This document shows, piece by piece, positions 40,301 through 51,645 of a stretch of 64,000 nt of DNA. The position numbers and the translations under genes are program-made. This stretch comes from Ornithodoros turicata (taxonomy: Eukaryota > Arthropoda > Arachnida > Ixodida > Argasidae), in the NCBI RefSeq assembly GCF_037126465.1, contig NC_088209.1:1178001-1242000 (forward strand). The letters are read 5' to 3'. Position 1 is the first letter of the stretch, and each line of letters begins with the position of its first letter. The notes beneath the pieces were generated by a model, which did not search any database, was not told the DNA's origin, and worked only from the letters and a program-made list of their open reading frames with translations.

Positions 40301-43300
40301 ATTATACAGTACATACGACTATCCATTTCTAGTCATTAAATGTTTTTTTTTTCTGCAGTGATGAGCATCCATAAGGACACATGCCAGAAAGGGAGTCTCT
40401 TTGGAATGACAAACCCTCATCACCTCATGAGGATACAATGGTTGACGAAGGGTTCTCAAGCACATCGAAACTTCAACAAATAATTCATGAAAAAGCCAGT
40501 CAGTACTAGCTACTACAGGAATTGAACGTGGACCCTCCTGCTACCAGTCAGAGATGTTACATTTCAGGCGCTCATTGACTTTTGGTGAATTACTTGTTGA
40601 CTTTGTCCCAAGATTGAGCTCGCCACAGCTCACTTGCCCATCTGTTAATGTTGTGGCGTGTGTTGCATTTTTCTCTTTGTGTGTTCCAAACTCAGAACGG
40701 TTAATTTGGATCAGGTCAGGTACGTTTCATTTAGACATGGCAAACATAAAGTGGTGTATCTCAACACAACTTAGCAGTGGCCTTCATGCATTACTGCACA
40801 CAAACACAGGACAGACACACACAGGACAGACACAAACACGTCCCTTTGTGTTCCCTAGTCTCGGGGTTTTACACATGCATCATCTTCACCAGCTCGCTTG
40901 CTTCCTAGCCATTTTTTCTGCACATTGTTCACTCTACTTTTATCGTGTGCTATATAATCTTGTTCAAGTTCTGTCAAACGATGTGTAATGCTATAAAAAA
41001 ATTTCAGAACACTGTGGGTTGAATGGTACCGCATGAATGCAGGAAGGAAACTGTCATGTTATGGCAAGTGTTTACATATTGTACATTTAACTACTAATTT
41101 TATTGGTTAGCTTTCGCCGGCGTATCATGTCAAGCCATGTTATATTAATTTGGAACACGTTCTTCTTAGTAGCCAGAGCAGCTGATACACAGTGAGAACA
41201 TAGCCATGTGTGTTTGTCTTTTCCACCGCAGCCCTTGGGTTTCATCCCTGATGGCTACACATGTCAGGGATAGGTTTCAGAACCAGTAGTTCCCGCCAAG
41301 TGTGAATTGCTTTTCAGGGGATCATCACGCTGGCAGATGAAGCGTATGGTTTAAATTATTTGCAGGACAGGAATTGCGTAGCTTCACACAAATACTACTA
41401 CTACGACGTAAAAGTGGTTTCAAATCTAGCTTTTTTGTGTTCCTGACATTATCGCACAAGATGTAGTATCCACTATGATCCTTTATATGGGGGGTATGTA
41501 CAGTGCAATCAACAGATGCTATTTACAAATCTGTGTTTTCTACTGTGTTGAAATGGGGTAGTTTGTATCTGAGAGCCATAGTGAAACACAGGCCCTCGAG
41601 AAACATGGCAACACATTGCAGGGACTCTGGATGCTGCCTAAATTTCCAGAACACACAGCTCAAGGCAGCGGTTAAATAACAAGACAGTTGCATGTGTAAG
41701 CAGTCCGTTGTTGGATTTGCTTCTGTCCCAGATACGTTATCTCAAAGGGAACGCACGGGCACACTCAGAATGATACTAGGACTGCCTGTGAAATAGAATG
41801 AGGAGAGGGGCCCTTTTTCTTGTCTGTTATTCTACTGGTTAAATTGTCATTTGCTTAGCAGCACATATGTGTATATTCCAGAGTCTGCTAATAAATATAT
41901 CAGTTGAGAGCTAGCAGTGGCATTGTAGATGTCTCATCCTGTCCTTGGCTGCTTGTGTTTCACTGTGGCCATGCTTGCTATTGCAAAAACAGAAAACAAA
42001 AAAGACGATAGAAAAACACGAAAAGAGCGACCTAAAAAGCTGCCTGTTCTAGTGTTCACATGGAGGAAATGCAATGAGGTAACATGTTCCATTCATGAAC
42101 TGTGGATAGTAGTACGTAGCACAACGGCAATCGATTATTCAGATTTTTCTGGAAGTACTTTGTTTTTTTAGCTTTATTTGCGCAGTCTACTATTGGAGCT
42201 TTATATGATTCCCCTCTTGAGATACTGATGCTGTGCAGTTTGCAGTTTGTTAATTTTGAAACTGTACTGTGCTGAGGTACAAAAACCAGAATTGTCATAT
42301 CTGCATTTGAGCACATAGGAATAATTTAAAGTACTTTCCTTGTTGACATTAATATTTGCACCAGGTCACAACATTGTTGATTGATGGAAAATGTAAATAA
42401 ATATATTTATTTGCTTGCCAAACAATGCACAAATGTCTTCTTTTCTAGTGAGATACTCCCTGTTCACCAGACAGAAATGTGGAAAAGTTAAAGGGGCACA
42501 ATGATGGTAGAGTCTAGCGTTGCTTTTTGCCACTTCACATATATTCACTGTTATTCGTGTGCACATGTAGGAATAGGAAGGTAGAGCATGCGCATAAAAA
42601 ATTTCCTATGCAGCCACACATATAGTTCAGAAGATTAATTGGATGATGTCCAAGCATATATAATTGTGCTTCATGTGCAATGAGTATGCTAACGGATTGC
42701 TTCCATGAAGCCTTTCTATTTATTTTTGATAAATTCTTTTTATAAATGTTATTTTTATTTTATATAAATTTCATATTACATATTGTATACTTATATTTTT
42801 ATAAATTTTATAAATTAAATACCCAAGTTACACGGCCCCTGTAAGAGTGTCCTTTGCAAATGGTTTGGTAACGTGTCTCTAACTGTAGAGGTAAGAGGCA
42901 ATCGAGAATGCTGCAGACAAGGTTGCAACTTGCATATTGCTTATCATGTCCTACATACAAAGTGATTTGTACAATAATTCCTGAGCACGGAATTAATTCC
43001 GAGGCTGGCCAGTGATGTCACCCGACGACAAGTCACATAATTGCCTCTAACACTTTTACACCCCATGGGCTGAGTTGTGAATTGAAGGAGCACTCTACAG
43101 AAGGATAAGGTGCACCTGATTTCTAGGATCTATGCTGTGCCCTAACTCTTCAGACACACATTTACACACATTTCTAAAAACACAATTTCTACGTGGCAAT
43201 ATGTGCTCTGGTACTTCTTTTGTGTCAGCATAGTGTGCAACCACATGGCTACTGGAGCTTTCGTGTGCATGTTTTTGTTCGACGGTGCTCATTACAAACA

Positions 43301-44052
43301 ATATGCAGATGTTAGACATAAAATGCAGTAGTTTGTAGCGTGCCACACAACGCAGCGTGACATGGGAGTGTGTGATTCAAAGAAAGCTTCTGGAAAATGC
43401 ACAGAATCCCGCAAAAAGTTTAAAATGTGATTGTATTTCGTTTTACGTCTCTCGTCGTTACATACCATCGTCGACGCTGTTGCACATTGATAAATCGTAC
43501 GTAAAACTTGTCCCATAGCAGTACGCGGTTTCTCAAATACATAACACAATTTTTTCCTGCATGAATAAAACGCTGTCGGCATTTTCATGCTAACACGGCT
43601 GTCTAAACGTCAGTGTCTACAATGGGCAAGTGCTGTAAAGGGGCTAACGCAGACGCGACTTGATACAAATTATACATGCTCACAAAACACAAACGACGAA
43701 TTCCAGTCACAACATTGCAGAGAGGTTGGTTCGCGAATGAGTTCGCAGCCGCTGCACTGTTTACTTATCGCGGAACGGTGGAACCCGGCTGTCCGCCATC
43801 TTCAAGCACAGATACGTGAAGCCGCGAGAAGCCGTAGCTGAAATCCACTGACAAGTACGAAGGCGCGTACACGTCACAATGCCCGTTCGGGTGCATCTAC
43901 GTCATAAAAATAGCTGCGCCCATGTGTGTTTCGGAATGAATTATCTATTTTTTTGACATGGTACTGTACCGAACTGAGAGAATGAAGGTGCATTTTGGGG
44001 AGAGTTGGATGTGGGCTTTCAGAATATCACAACCGTTTCGACTATTTGGGAT
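40301..44052. other. Inner part of the TTAA element without recognised gene
   Basis: AT-rich. Short open pieces such as the one at 41317-41440 (ITLADEAYGLNYLQD) look like exon debris but match no family I know. A CpG-rich stretch at 43420-43900 near the right end may hold a promoter (guess). Confidence 0.3.
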
Positions 44053-44073
44053 ATCGGCATAGCTGACCTTTAA

Positions 44074-44559
44074 ACATTAGTTCAATGCATTTATTAAACA
44101 ACATATTTATTTTTAACTAGTTGCATCCTAATCAATGTTCTGATTTATGACCCTTGTTGTCGATGTACCATAAAAATTGGAATAATCACCATCAATACAG
44201 GTTCCTTCACAGTTGCCTCGACATACTCACGAAATGGGTGCAGAACCTGCGCAGTGCCCACAAACTTTGATTACCACAGCACATCCAAGAAGTAAAAGCA
44301 TATGTGTCACATGAGATTTTTGAAGGTGTTCATAGTACATAATAGCTTTTGTTGACCTAACCCATCTCTACAGTACGCTCTCAGAAATTAAAACTTGTCA
44401 GGGAACTGTGATCATTGTTTCAGTTAATAAACATGCACGTATATGGTATAAGAAAAAAATTCTTGAGAATGAACTTATCTGGCTACTGATGTTGTTTACA
44501 TCTACTGTTGATCACATTTATTTATCACACATTATATTCTTAATTCTTATTCTTATATA
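44074..44559. other. Unrecognised non-coding DNA
   Basis: No gene or element recognised between the two transposons. Confidence 0.4.
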
Positions 44560-45456
44560 CAGGGTGTCCCAGCTAACTGAGAACTTATATTTTTAAAATA
44601 TATATAACACTTTTTCCAACATGAAATCAATTGCAATATAGCATATGCTGAACGGCACTCCCTAGGAGGGCATTAGCAAAGTCCAAAGGCGATGTCTTAA
44701 TTAACTTTCATTAATTAACTTTTTAATTATAAAAGCTACAAAGTTGTCCCAATGAGAACATCTGTTCCTTTCGGTCACCTGATATCGTAGCCGTTTTCAG
44801 AACAAAAATCCGTTCGATAGATCGCCTGCAAAAAATTCGTGAAGGAACGCCATTTTTTCTTTATTTTGTTCATTGCGCTTCTTAGAAGACGCGTCTTTCC
44901 TTCACCCCAAATGTGAGAGGGAGAACGAGCACACTATCGCCTCTCGCGTCCTGGAAAAAGATTAAAAGGAAACAGAAAATGCAACCCAAGATAAGGCCAG
45001 TTCCGCTAGAGTCACCCGATACATTTCTTATTGTTTTGTTTCCGCAAGTTAAAGCTCATCTTCGACGCATGAGGCGGCACTGTACTCCTTCCCCCTCTCA
45101 CGTTGGGGATGAAGGAAATACGCGTCTGCGAAGATGCGCAATGAACAAAATAAAGAAAAAATTGAGTTCCTTCACTAATTTTTTTCGGGCGATCTGTCGA
45201 ACGGATTTTTGTTCTGAAAACGGCTACGATATCAGGTGACCGAAAGGAACAGGTGTTCTCATTGGGACAACTTTGTAGCTTTTATAATTAAAAAGTTAAT
45301 TAATGAAAGTTAATTAAGACATTGCCTTTGGACTTTGCTAATGCCCTCCTAGGGAGTGCCATTCAGCATATGCTATATTGCAATTGATTTCATCTTGGAA
45401 AAAGTGTTATATATATATTTTTAAAAAATATGTTCACAGTTAGCTGGGACACCCTG
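44560..45456. mobile_element. 897-bp palindromic mariner-type MITE, copy 2
   Basis: Starts CAGGGTGTCCCAGCTAACTG after TA (44558-44559), ends AGTTAGCTGGGACACCCTG before TA (45457-45458). Same family as 30993-31874, with the asymmetric centre in the opposite direction. Arms of about 360 bp. A frame of about 100 codons in the centre (44913-45239) is conserved in both copies. Confidence 0.9.
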
Positions 45457-45458
45457 TA

Positions 45459-45988
45459 TATTATTACATTATCACATATTTTATCACATTAAATTTAAAA
45501 TTCAGCACATATCAAGAAATAAAAGGAGGGCAGTGGCTATTCATTGTTCATTCCAATCTAAAGTTCAGTGCTACAAATTTAGAGTGTCTACCTGTCCATT
45601 GTCATTCCTAAAATATATATTGTCATTGCAGGGAGGTCACAAAACAATAAACGTAGTCTGTTGTGACTTCCCTGCATGTTCATTGTATCTTGAAACGGTT
45701 AAGTGCAAGAAAAAAATGTTGAACTTGAAAAATGTATATTTCTTTACACATAATCAGTGATCTTCTGAACAGAAGCATATAGTGTTACACTTTCTTGTTT
45801 ATGTTTGACATGATTCAGTTCATATCATTTCACAGACAGGGTACACAAGGGCCAAAATCACAAAATCACAACTGTTTCAAGCTCCAAATCGCCCTGTTGC
45901 ACTTTGCAGACCATACGTGTGTAGTGCAAGAGGGCCCTTGCACATCATAATGTAAGATGGGAGTCACAGTTAATGCAAAGTGGTTCCT
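45459..45988. other. Unrecognised non-coding DNA
   Basis: No gene or element recognised. Confidence 0.4.
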
Positions 45989-46007
45989 ATCCCAGTCAAA
46001 AAAAAAG

Positions 46008-46300
46008 GAATGGGTCCAATTGGAAATTTGAATTGGTACCAATAGGACTCAACTGGACCAACACGAAAGCCAATTGGATTTTTTAATTCCAACTGGATGT
46101 CCAGTTGGAAATTTTAAAACCAAATGGGAAGTCCAACTGGCTCCTTGGACTCCAGTTGGACAGCCAATTGAAAGGTCAAGGTCCAACTGGAAGCTGAAAT
46201 TGGAATCAACTAGACCAATACAAAAACCAATGGGGACCAACTGGACACTTCAGTTCCAACTGCGCTGCCCAATTGGCATTCATAAACCCAATTCCAACTC
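46008..46300. repeat. Self-complementary word island (CCAACTGG/CCAATTGG), left end
   Basis: At least fifteen CCAACTGG, CCAATTGG or CCAGTTGG-like words in 290 bp, both orientations, irregular spacing. Open frames through it are a by-product. Confidence 0.75.
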
Positions 46301-46499
46301 CAGCCGTCTTCCTGGCTATATTAGTTGTACACTGCTCAGTCAATGTTGAACTGGATAAGCAATACTAGACGCTGGAGTCACATATGGTTCATGCTAATTG
46401 AACTGAAATTCCTATACTCATACTTCAGAAGGAATAAATCTAGTCTGTCACATTACATGTTTCAATTGACCCCCAATTTGACAAATTGGGCCGTAGTTA

Positions 46500-48110
46500 C
46501 TTTGTAATAATTAACTAAGGTTTAATTTCCTAAGTTCGAATTGGACACCCCATCATTGCGAACTGGAAATCCAACTGGCACTCCCAATTCTTTTTCAAAT
46601 TTTAAACTGTCATCGCGTAAACCAGGTCCCCCAAGGTCGCCATTTTCCCATGTATTTGTTCCTATCCCGATGCGTGCAATGCCGGAGGCCGCCCTTAGAT
46701 ACCCCATTGTTACCAGACGTTGGCTTGCGTTTGATTGTAGCGCGCTAAAGATCCAGTTGAAGCACAATCCAAGCCAGGCCAAGTCACCGAAGGAGAAATG
46801 GACGACTGCGCCTGCGGCGCCTGGTACGACAGGTACGCTATGTGATGCACGCAGCCGTGCACTAGATCCTTCCGATCGCTCAACACGTTTAAAAACGGGA
46901 CCTAAAAGTGAAACATGACACAGAAAGTTGTTATACGCGTTTTATTTGGACATATAAAGACTAGATTCATTCGCAGAAACAACAAAAACATTTTGCCGCT
47001 AAACTTAGCGCGCTGAAGTGATCCGGAACGGCAACAGTGGGGTATCTAGTGGCGGCCTTCTTCGTTGCACGCTTTTCCAAGGTGAGTTTGGGGGACATGG
47101 CGTAAACGTTTCATACATGTTGCAGATACGCGGGGATGGTGATTCAAAATATATAATTAAACAAACTAGTTTGTGCATCACAAAACACCCAGATATTCGT
47201 CACCAATTAAAATCAACCCTCCGAAGATCAACCCTCCGAAGAAAAAACGGCCACCACGGCCGCCATGTTAAGTGATATCCAGCCGATATATTCCAGCCAT
47301 CCTTTTTTGTTCATTTCGTAATACCAATTCTTGACCAAGTGCAGACACAATGTACTTGAAAATACCGCAATAATTAATTAGGCGTATATCAGCAAAAACA
47401 ATTTATTTTGATCTTGTTTATATGCCATGATCGCTGCTTTTTACGAAACGGTGGTGTAAAGCGGCTGGCTGCAGGGCTGCTACTGGCATTTTTGAATCCG
47501 CGAGCGACCAATGGCCACGAGAGACGCGGTGACATCTCAGCCGCGTAATTCAGTGCGTTCGTGATAAATGACTACCCCTGAATACTAACCGTGTGCTCGT
47601 AAACTTTAGTATCCATGCCGTCGTCGACGTTATACTGACACGACAGACCCGGACGTCAGCTGCGGCTACCACCGCCCACCGATCCGGACTCATAGAGATA
47701 TGTTCGCTTCTGTCATTTCGTTATTATAACTTATAAATCCGACCCAGTCGAAACGTTCTGACATTCGAGTATTATTTCGGTTTGTGTCGCGTGTCATAAA
47801 TGAAAATGACACACCGCACGTGACATTTGACTAGTCCGCTAAAGTCAAACAGAAAATACATTTGCGTGTACGCTTCGGGGTTCCGGTACGGCACATATTC
47901 AGGCAGAGTGCTTGTGCGTGCATTTTAATAATCGTCGTGTCCTTTTCTGTCGTCGTGTTCTGTCTTTTGCCCAGCGCTTGGGATTTTAGACGTTCCACAG
48001 GTGACCGTCGGGCCACACTGATGATTTTACAATGTGGAAATCACTTTACTTTCCTCTCAAATCTATTTAGATTTCATATAGAGTCTTTGCACATGACAGT
48101 GCCTAAAACG
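46500..48110. other. Inner part of the 3.7 kb element without recognised gene
   Basis: A plus-strand frame at 46541-46918 (125 codons) is open but matches no domain I know. GCCGCCATGTT at about 47261 resembles a YY1-type site. Nothing else. Confidence 0.35.
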
Positions 48111-48228
48111 TTTGCTAGAGGAGGTAGGTACTACTGAACATGAATGCAGCACAAGCACTACAGCTATGTGTACAGATGTACAGTGAACATATGCTAATCC
48201 TGTTCATGCTTGTATATACTTTCAGGGC

Positions 48229-48445
48229 TTGAAGGGACACTGAAGTACTCCAGTGGAATAGGTGATACTGTACAAAAAGGTAAATACTATCGAATATGAG
48301 AGTAACAGCAGCACAGTATGCTTTGTTGGCAGCTCGACAGCCAAGCATGTACCCAAGCTCTAATTTCTGAATATGTTTTCAGGCCTTCAAGGGACACTGA
48401 AGCACTCTATTGATATGTCTGGTGGTACAGTTCAGCACTCCATCG
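48229..48445 (+). repeat. Twin exon-like units (TTCAG-GSCTTSAAGGGACACTG)
   Basis: CTTTCAGGGCTTGAAGGGAC and TTTTCAGGCCTTCAAGGGAC, each continuing ACTGAAGYACTC, stand about 150 bp apart. The first is open for 18 codons (TLKYSSGIGDTVQK) to an AAAAAG|GTAAAT donor; the second for about 28 codons to a stop. They could be duplicated exons with acceptor sites, or two ends of AAGGGACACTGAAG-type MITEs. Confidence 0.35.
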
Positions 48446-48779
48446 ATATGCTACTATACAGTCATTAACTCTAGTAAAAAAAGGCAGAATAATAAATTCA
48501 CATCTATTTTCCACCATCTCCTAGCGGTGTACTTGTGCATTGTACTATTCCTTCGTCGAGGCGACAACAAAGTGTGGACAGCAGTCAGTTGCATGGTACA
48601 CTTTTTGTCAGTCGGCTCATGTTCGATAAACACTTGTTTCGAGTTGGGTTTACCAAATAAGCTTACCATTTGGGTTTATTTTGATGACGAGTAAGGCACC
48701 AGTCAGTAAATCACGAGTTGCCAGTTATTCTTCACTAGGACACAAATAGCTTTCAAATCGTTGCATCCAAAGGCTGCAT

Positions 48780-49556
48780 AAAACCCGCTGGATTGATCTA
48801 GGAGACCAGTTGGTGCAAATGGTCTGGTTACCTGGAACGCATTGGATCGAGCTGGGAGGCCAGTTGGTGCCAACTGGTCCAAATGGTTCGGTTGGCTAGG
48901 ACCCATTGGATCGAGCTGGGAGGCCAGTTGGTGCCAACTGGTCCAAATGGTTCGGTTGGCTAGGACCCATTGGATCGAGCTGGGAGGCCAGTTGGTGCCA
49001 ACTGGTCCAAATGGTTCGGTTGGCTAGAACCCATTGGATCGAGCTGGGAGGCCAGTTGGTGCCAACTGGTCCAAATGGTTCGGTTGGCTAGAACCCGTTG
49101 GATCGAGCTGGGAGGCCAGTTGGTGCCAACTGGTCCAAATGGTTCGGTTGGCTAGAACCCGTTGGATCGAGCTGGGAGGCCAGTTGGCGCCAACTGGTCC
49201 AAATGGTTCGGTTGGCTAGAACCCATTGGATCGAGCTGGGAGGCCAGTTGGCGCCAACTGGTCCAAATGGTTCGGTTGGCTAGAACCCATTGGATCGAGC
49301 CGGGAGGCCAGTTAGTGCCTGGTCCAAATGGTTTGGTTGGCTAGAACCCATTGGATCGAGCTGGGAGGCGAGTTGGCGCCATCTGATCCAAATGGTTCGG
49401 TTGGCTAGAACCAATTGGATCGAGCTGGGAGGCCAGTTGGCACCAACTGGTCCAAATAGTTCGGTTGGCTAGAACCCATTGGATCGAGCTGGGAGGCCAG
49501 TTGGTGCCAAATGGTTCGGTTGGCTAGAACCCATTGGATCGAGCTGGGAGGCCAGT
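48780..49556. repeat. 64-bp minisatellite, about 12 units
   Basis: Unit: GGATCGAGCTGGGAGGCCAG, TTGGTGCCAACTGGTCCAAA, TGGTTCGGTTGGCTAG and A(A/G)CCCATT. The period is 64 bp, clearly visible from 48842 to 49290; later units have small deletions (near 49318 and 49510). Each unit carries the near-palindrome CCAGTTGGTGCCAACTGG. The overlapping open frames, in all three phases because 64 is not a multiple of 3, are not genes. Confidence 0.92.
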
Positions 49557-49599
49557 ATGTTTTCAGTTGGTAAGTGTTCGTATGCTACTCAATTGCAAT

Positions 49600-49720
49600 G
49601 GGGGCGCCAGTTGGATCCAGTTGGACGAGACCAATGGGTAGCCGAAAACACAAGCGGAACCAATTGAGCACAACCAGTTGGTACCAATTCGGAATTTTCC
49701 AACTGGACCCATTCATTTTT
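49600..49720. repeat. Self-complementary word island (CCAACTGG), right end
   Basis: CCAGTTGG, CCAATTGA, CCAGTTGGTACCAATT and TCCAACTGG in both orientations just inside the right terminus of the 3.7 kb element. Confidence 0.7.
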
Positions 49721-49731
49721 TTGACTGGGAT

Positions 49732-51070
49732 GAGAGACTTCGATGCTGAAGAAACCTGTGCAAACTGCGGATGATGTCATAGAAGATCTTCAAAAACAGT
49801 GTCTGGTCTCACAGCGGTGCTACGACGCTCCCCTTTAGATGACGATGATAATGATTGGAGTTTCAAATGCGCAGCTGCATTTTTTGGAACGTGCTCCACA
49901 TAACAAACATGACAAAGTCAGTACTGGATGGCAGGCCCGCGTCCTTGCGCAGCTTTGCTCACGCTGCAGCTTTACTCAGCAAAAGCATGTGAGTACGCGA
50001 GAAGGACATTCAATTTCGCGCAACCGCGCCTGCAACGTTTTGTGTGACGTGCGACCAGGACAAGATCGCGGTTTTGCAAAAAGCACCCGCTTGAAGGTAG
50101 TTACAAAGATGGCGGGTTTATGTCACCCCTGTGTTGCTCGGCTCGGAGGCCGCTCGGGGTCGCTTATTCGCGACTCCAATGCAGGTGGCGCCCCGAACTT
50201 CAAGATGGCGGCCGACCCAGGTCTTCCAAGCACAGTGAGCATAGAGACTGCAGTGTGAGCCTAATTAATTTGATCTATTTCAGTTTTTAGTACGCACAAA
50301 ATCACATACTTCGTGAAAAAAGCAATTATACTTTTGTCTGCTGATTATCTCATACTGTGCAGTTCAACTCACAGAAGTAGGTAAAAAGTTTTTGTCGCCG
50401 GAGTTTGTTTACAAACGTCAGGAGTGGAGCGAACGGAGGAAGCATTTTCGAATCTGAGAAGACAAAGTAGGGATTATTTGCTTAAGAAGAGTGACATAGC
50501 ATGTCTTACGGAATGTGATGTAGTAGTATGCGAGGCAATACAATTTTTTACTTTGTCCTCCGATAGTCCCATGTAGTAGCAGCGTGTAGTACCATAGTAG
50601 TAGCATGTAACTGTTGCAAGTACTGTGGTTGCAAGCGAACAACAGCTCAGTTGGAAGTGTAGTGTCTCAATGAATTAGGTAGTTTCTGAGACATAAGTAA
50701 TCACTTAAAAATTGTAATGCACAAGTTAACGTTCACATGGGCATTTTCGTACACCGCAGTTAAAAGCTATCTAGCCGGTACGGATGGGTGTCGGTGCCCT
50801 TGCGTCGCTTGAATTTCGCGGTTAACGGTGGTCGATAACTGTGCCTGCTGCTTAAGGACTGTACCTCATGTGTACCGCTTGGCACAGGTTCGGGCCTTCT
50901 TTCATGCGATACATATCCGTTGCCGGATTTAAAGTGTATAGGAGCATTATTAAGGGAAGTGCCTCACGACGAGAGTAGCCAGAGAGGCGTCCTGAGGCCC
51001 TTCCATTAAGATTTCCTAATCGGTTCACTGGATTTTCTACCCCTCTAGGGTAGGGTAGGGTATTGTTCAT
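49732..51070. other. Unrecognised non-coding DNA
   Basis: Two YY1-type words, AAGATGGCGGG near 50107 and CAAGATGGCGGCC near 50201, lie 95 bp apart in a CpG-rich stretch that could be a promoter or an element end. GGGTA repeats at 51048-51061. No gene recognised. Confidence 0.4.
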
Positions 51071-51645
51071 ATGTACAACAGACTTCGTGCCAACGATCAT
51101 GCTTTGTCCCTTCAGTGGGTGCCCGGTCATGTGGGTCTGACCCGTAACACACGCGCAGACGTCACTGCACGTCAACCACTTACACTTTGGGCTTGCCATT
51201 TAGCTATTCGCTGCCGGTGTGCAGCCCGTGCCCAAGCATTTAGATCTCTTGCCGCCGCATACAACTGTCACATGCAGTCCATCGACCCCTCAGTGGCCTT
51301 CTTCATTGCGTGTCGCTGCAGTCGTCAGGAAGAATGACTGCTGCACCGCCTCCGCCTCAACGTTGCCGGCGCCCCATCGCTTCGGCCTATCCAGCTCCGC
51401 CTTGTGTTCCAGCTGTGGTGAGGTGCCGACTTGGCTTCTGCACTCCCAGCAGCATATTCCCCAACGGCAAGCCCTCCACCGCCGTCTAATACAGCTGGGC
51501 TGCAACACATTGTCCATGGCCACCCTCCTTGGTCCCGTCCCTCGGCCTACTCCATGGGGGAAGGAAATACGGAAGCGGCCGTTTCGAACATCCGTGGGAC
51601 ACTTTGGCGGTCGCTCCTGTCAAACCGCCATTACTTCCTGTCCAC
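51071..51645 (+). pseudogene. LINE family A remnant: end of RNase H and Cys/His tail
   Basis: LSLQWVPGHVGLTRNTRADV matches ITFQWVPGHVGVYGNTRADA of the element at 16790-19550; SIDPSVAFFIACRCSRQEE and QLGCNTLSMATLLGPVPRPT continue the match. At least one frameshift. Homology starts within the last RNase H motif and stops near 51560. A 5'-truncated, old copy in plus orientation. Confidence 0.75.

Larger units (their letters stand above)
38177..44073 (+). mobile_element. 5.9 kb TTAA-flanked, THAP-bearing DNA transposon (Kolobok-like)
   Basis: TTAA at 38177-38180 and 44070-44073. The ends AGGTCAGATATGCCGAT (38181-38197) and ATCGGCATAGCTGACCT (44053-44069) are inverted copies with one mismatch in 17, too good for chance. 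Near the left end is a THAP-like zinc-finger exon with a 5' splice site; further exon-like pieces follow to about 40.6 kb. TTAA duplication combined with a THAP domain points to the Kolobok superfamily (known association; assignment inferred). I could not find the DDE catalytic domain, so the copy is either decayed or deleted. A 355-bp palindrome sits inside at 39946-40300. Confidence 0.6.
45989..49731. mobile_element. 3.7 kb inverted-repeat DNA element built on CCAAYTGG words
   Basis: Left end ATCCCAGTCAAAAAAAAAGG, then AATGGGTCCAATTGGAAA; right end, inverted, the same: TTCCAACTGGACCCATTC, then TTTTTTTGACTGGGAT. The match covers about 60 bp. Inside, CCAACTGG, CCAATTGG and CCAGTTGG recur dozens of times near both ends (46008-46300 and 49600-49720) and form the core of a 64-bp minisatellite at 48780-49556. 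No transposase recognised and no clear target duplication; the superfamily is open. Confidence 0.75.

Noticed and set aside
43292..43588. 98-codon minus-strand ORF in the right part of the TTAA element
   Set aside because: Looks protein-like in parts but matches no transposase domain I know; kept only as a note.
46541..46918. 125-codon plus-strand ORF as transposase of the 3.7 kb element
   Set aside because: No catalytic motif, Pro/Ser-rich composition, and the opposite strand is open as well.
48780..49556. Regular direct repeats as a CRISPR array or as a repeat protein gene
   Set aside because: The 64-bp units follow each other without unique spacers, and the period is not a multiple of three, so open frames fall in all three phases. 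It is a minisatellite.
50100..50215. YY1-type sites as proof of a host promoter
   Set aside because: Two short words in CpG-rich DNA with no downstream gene are not enough.
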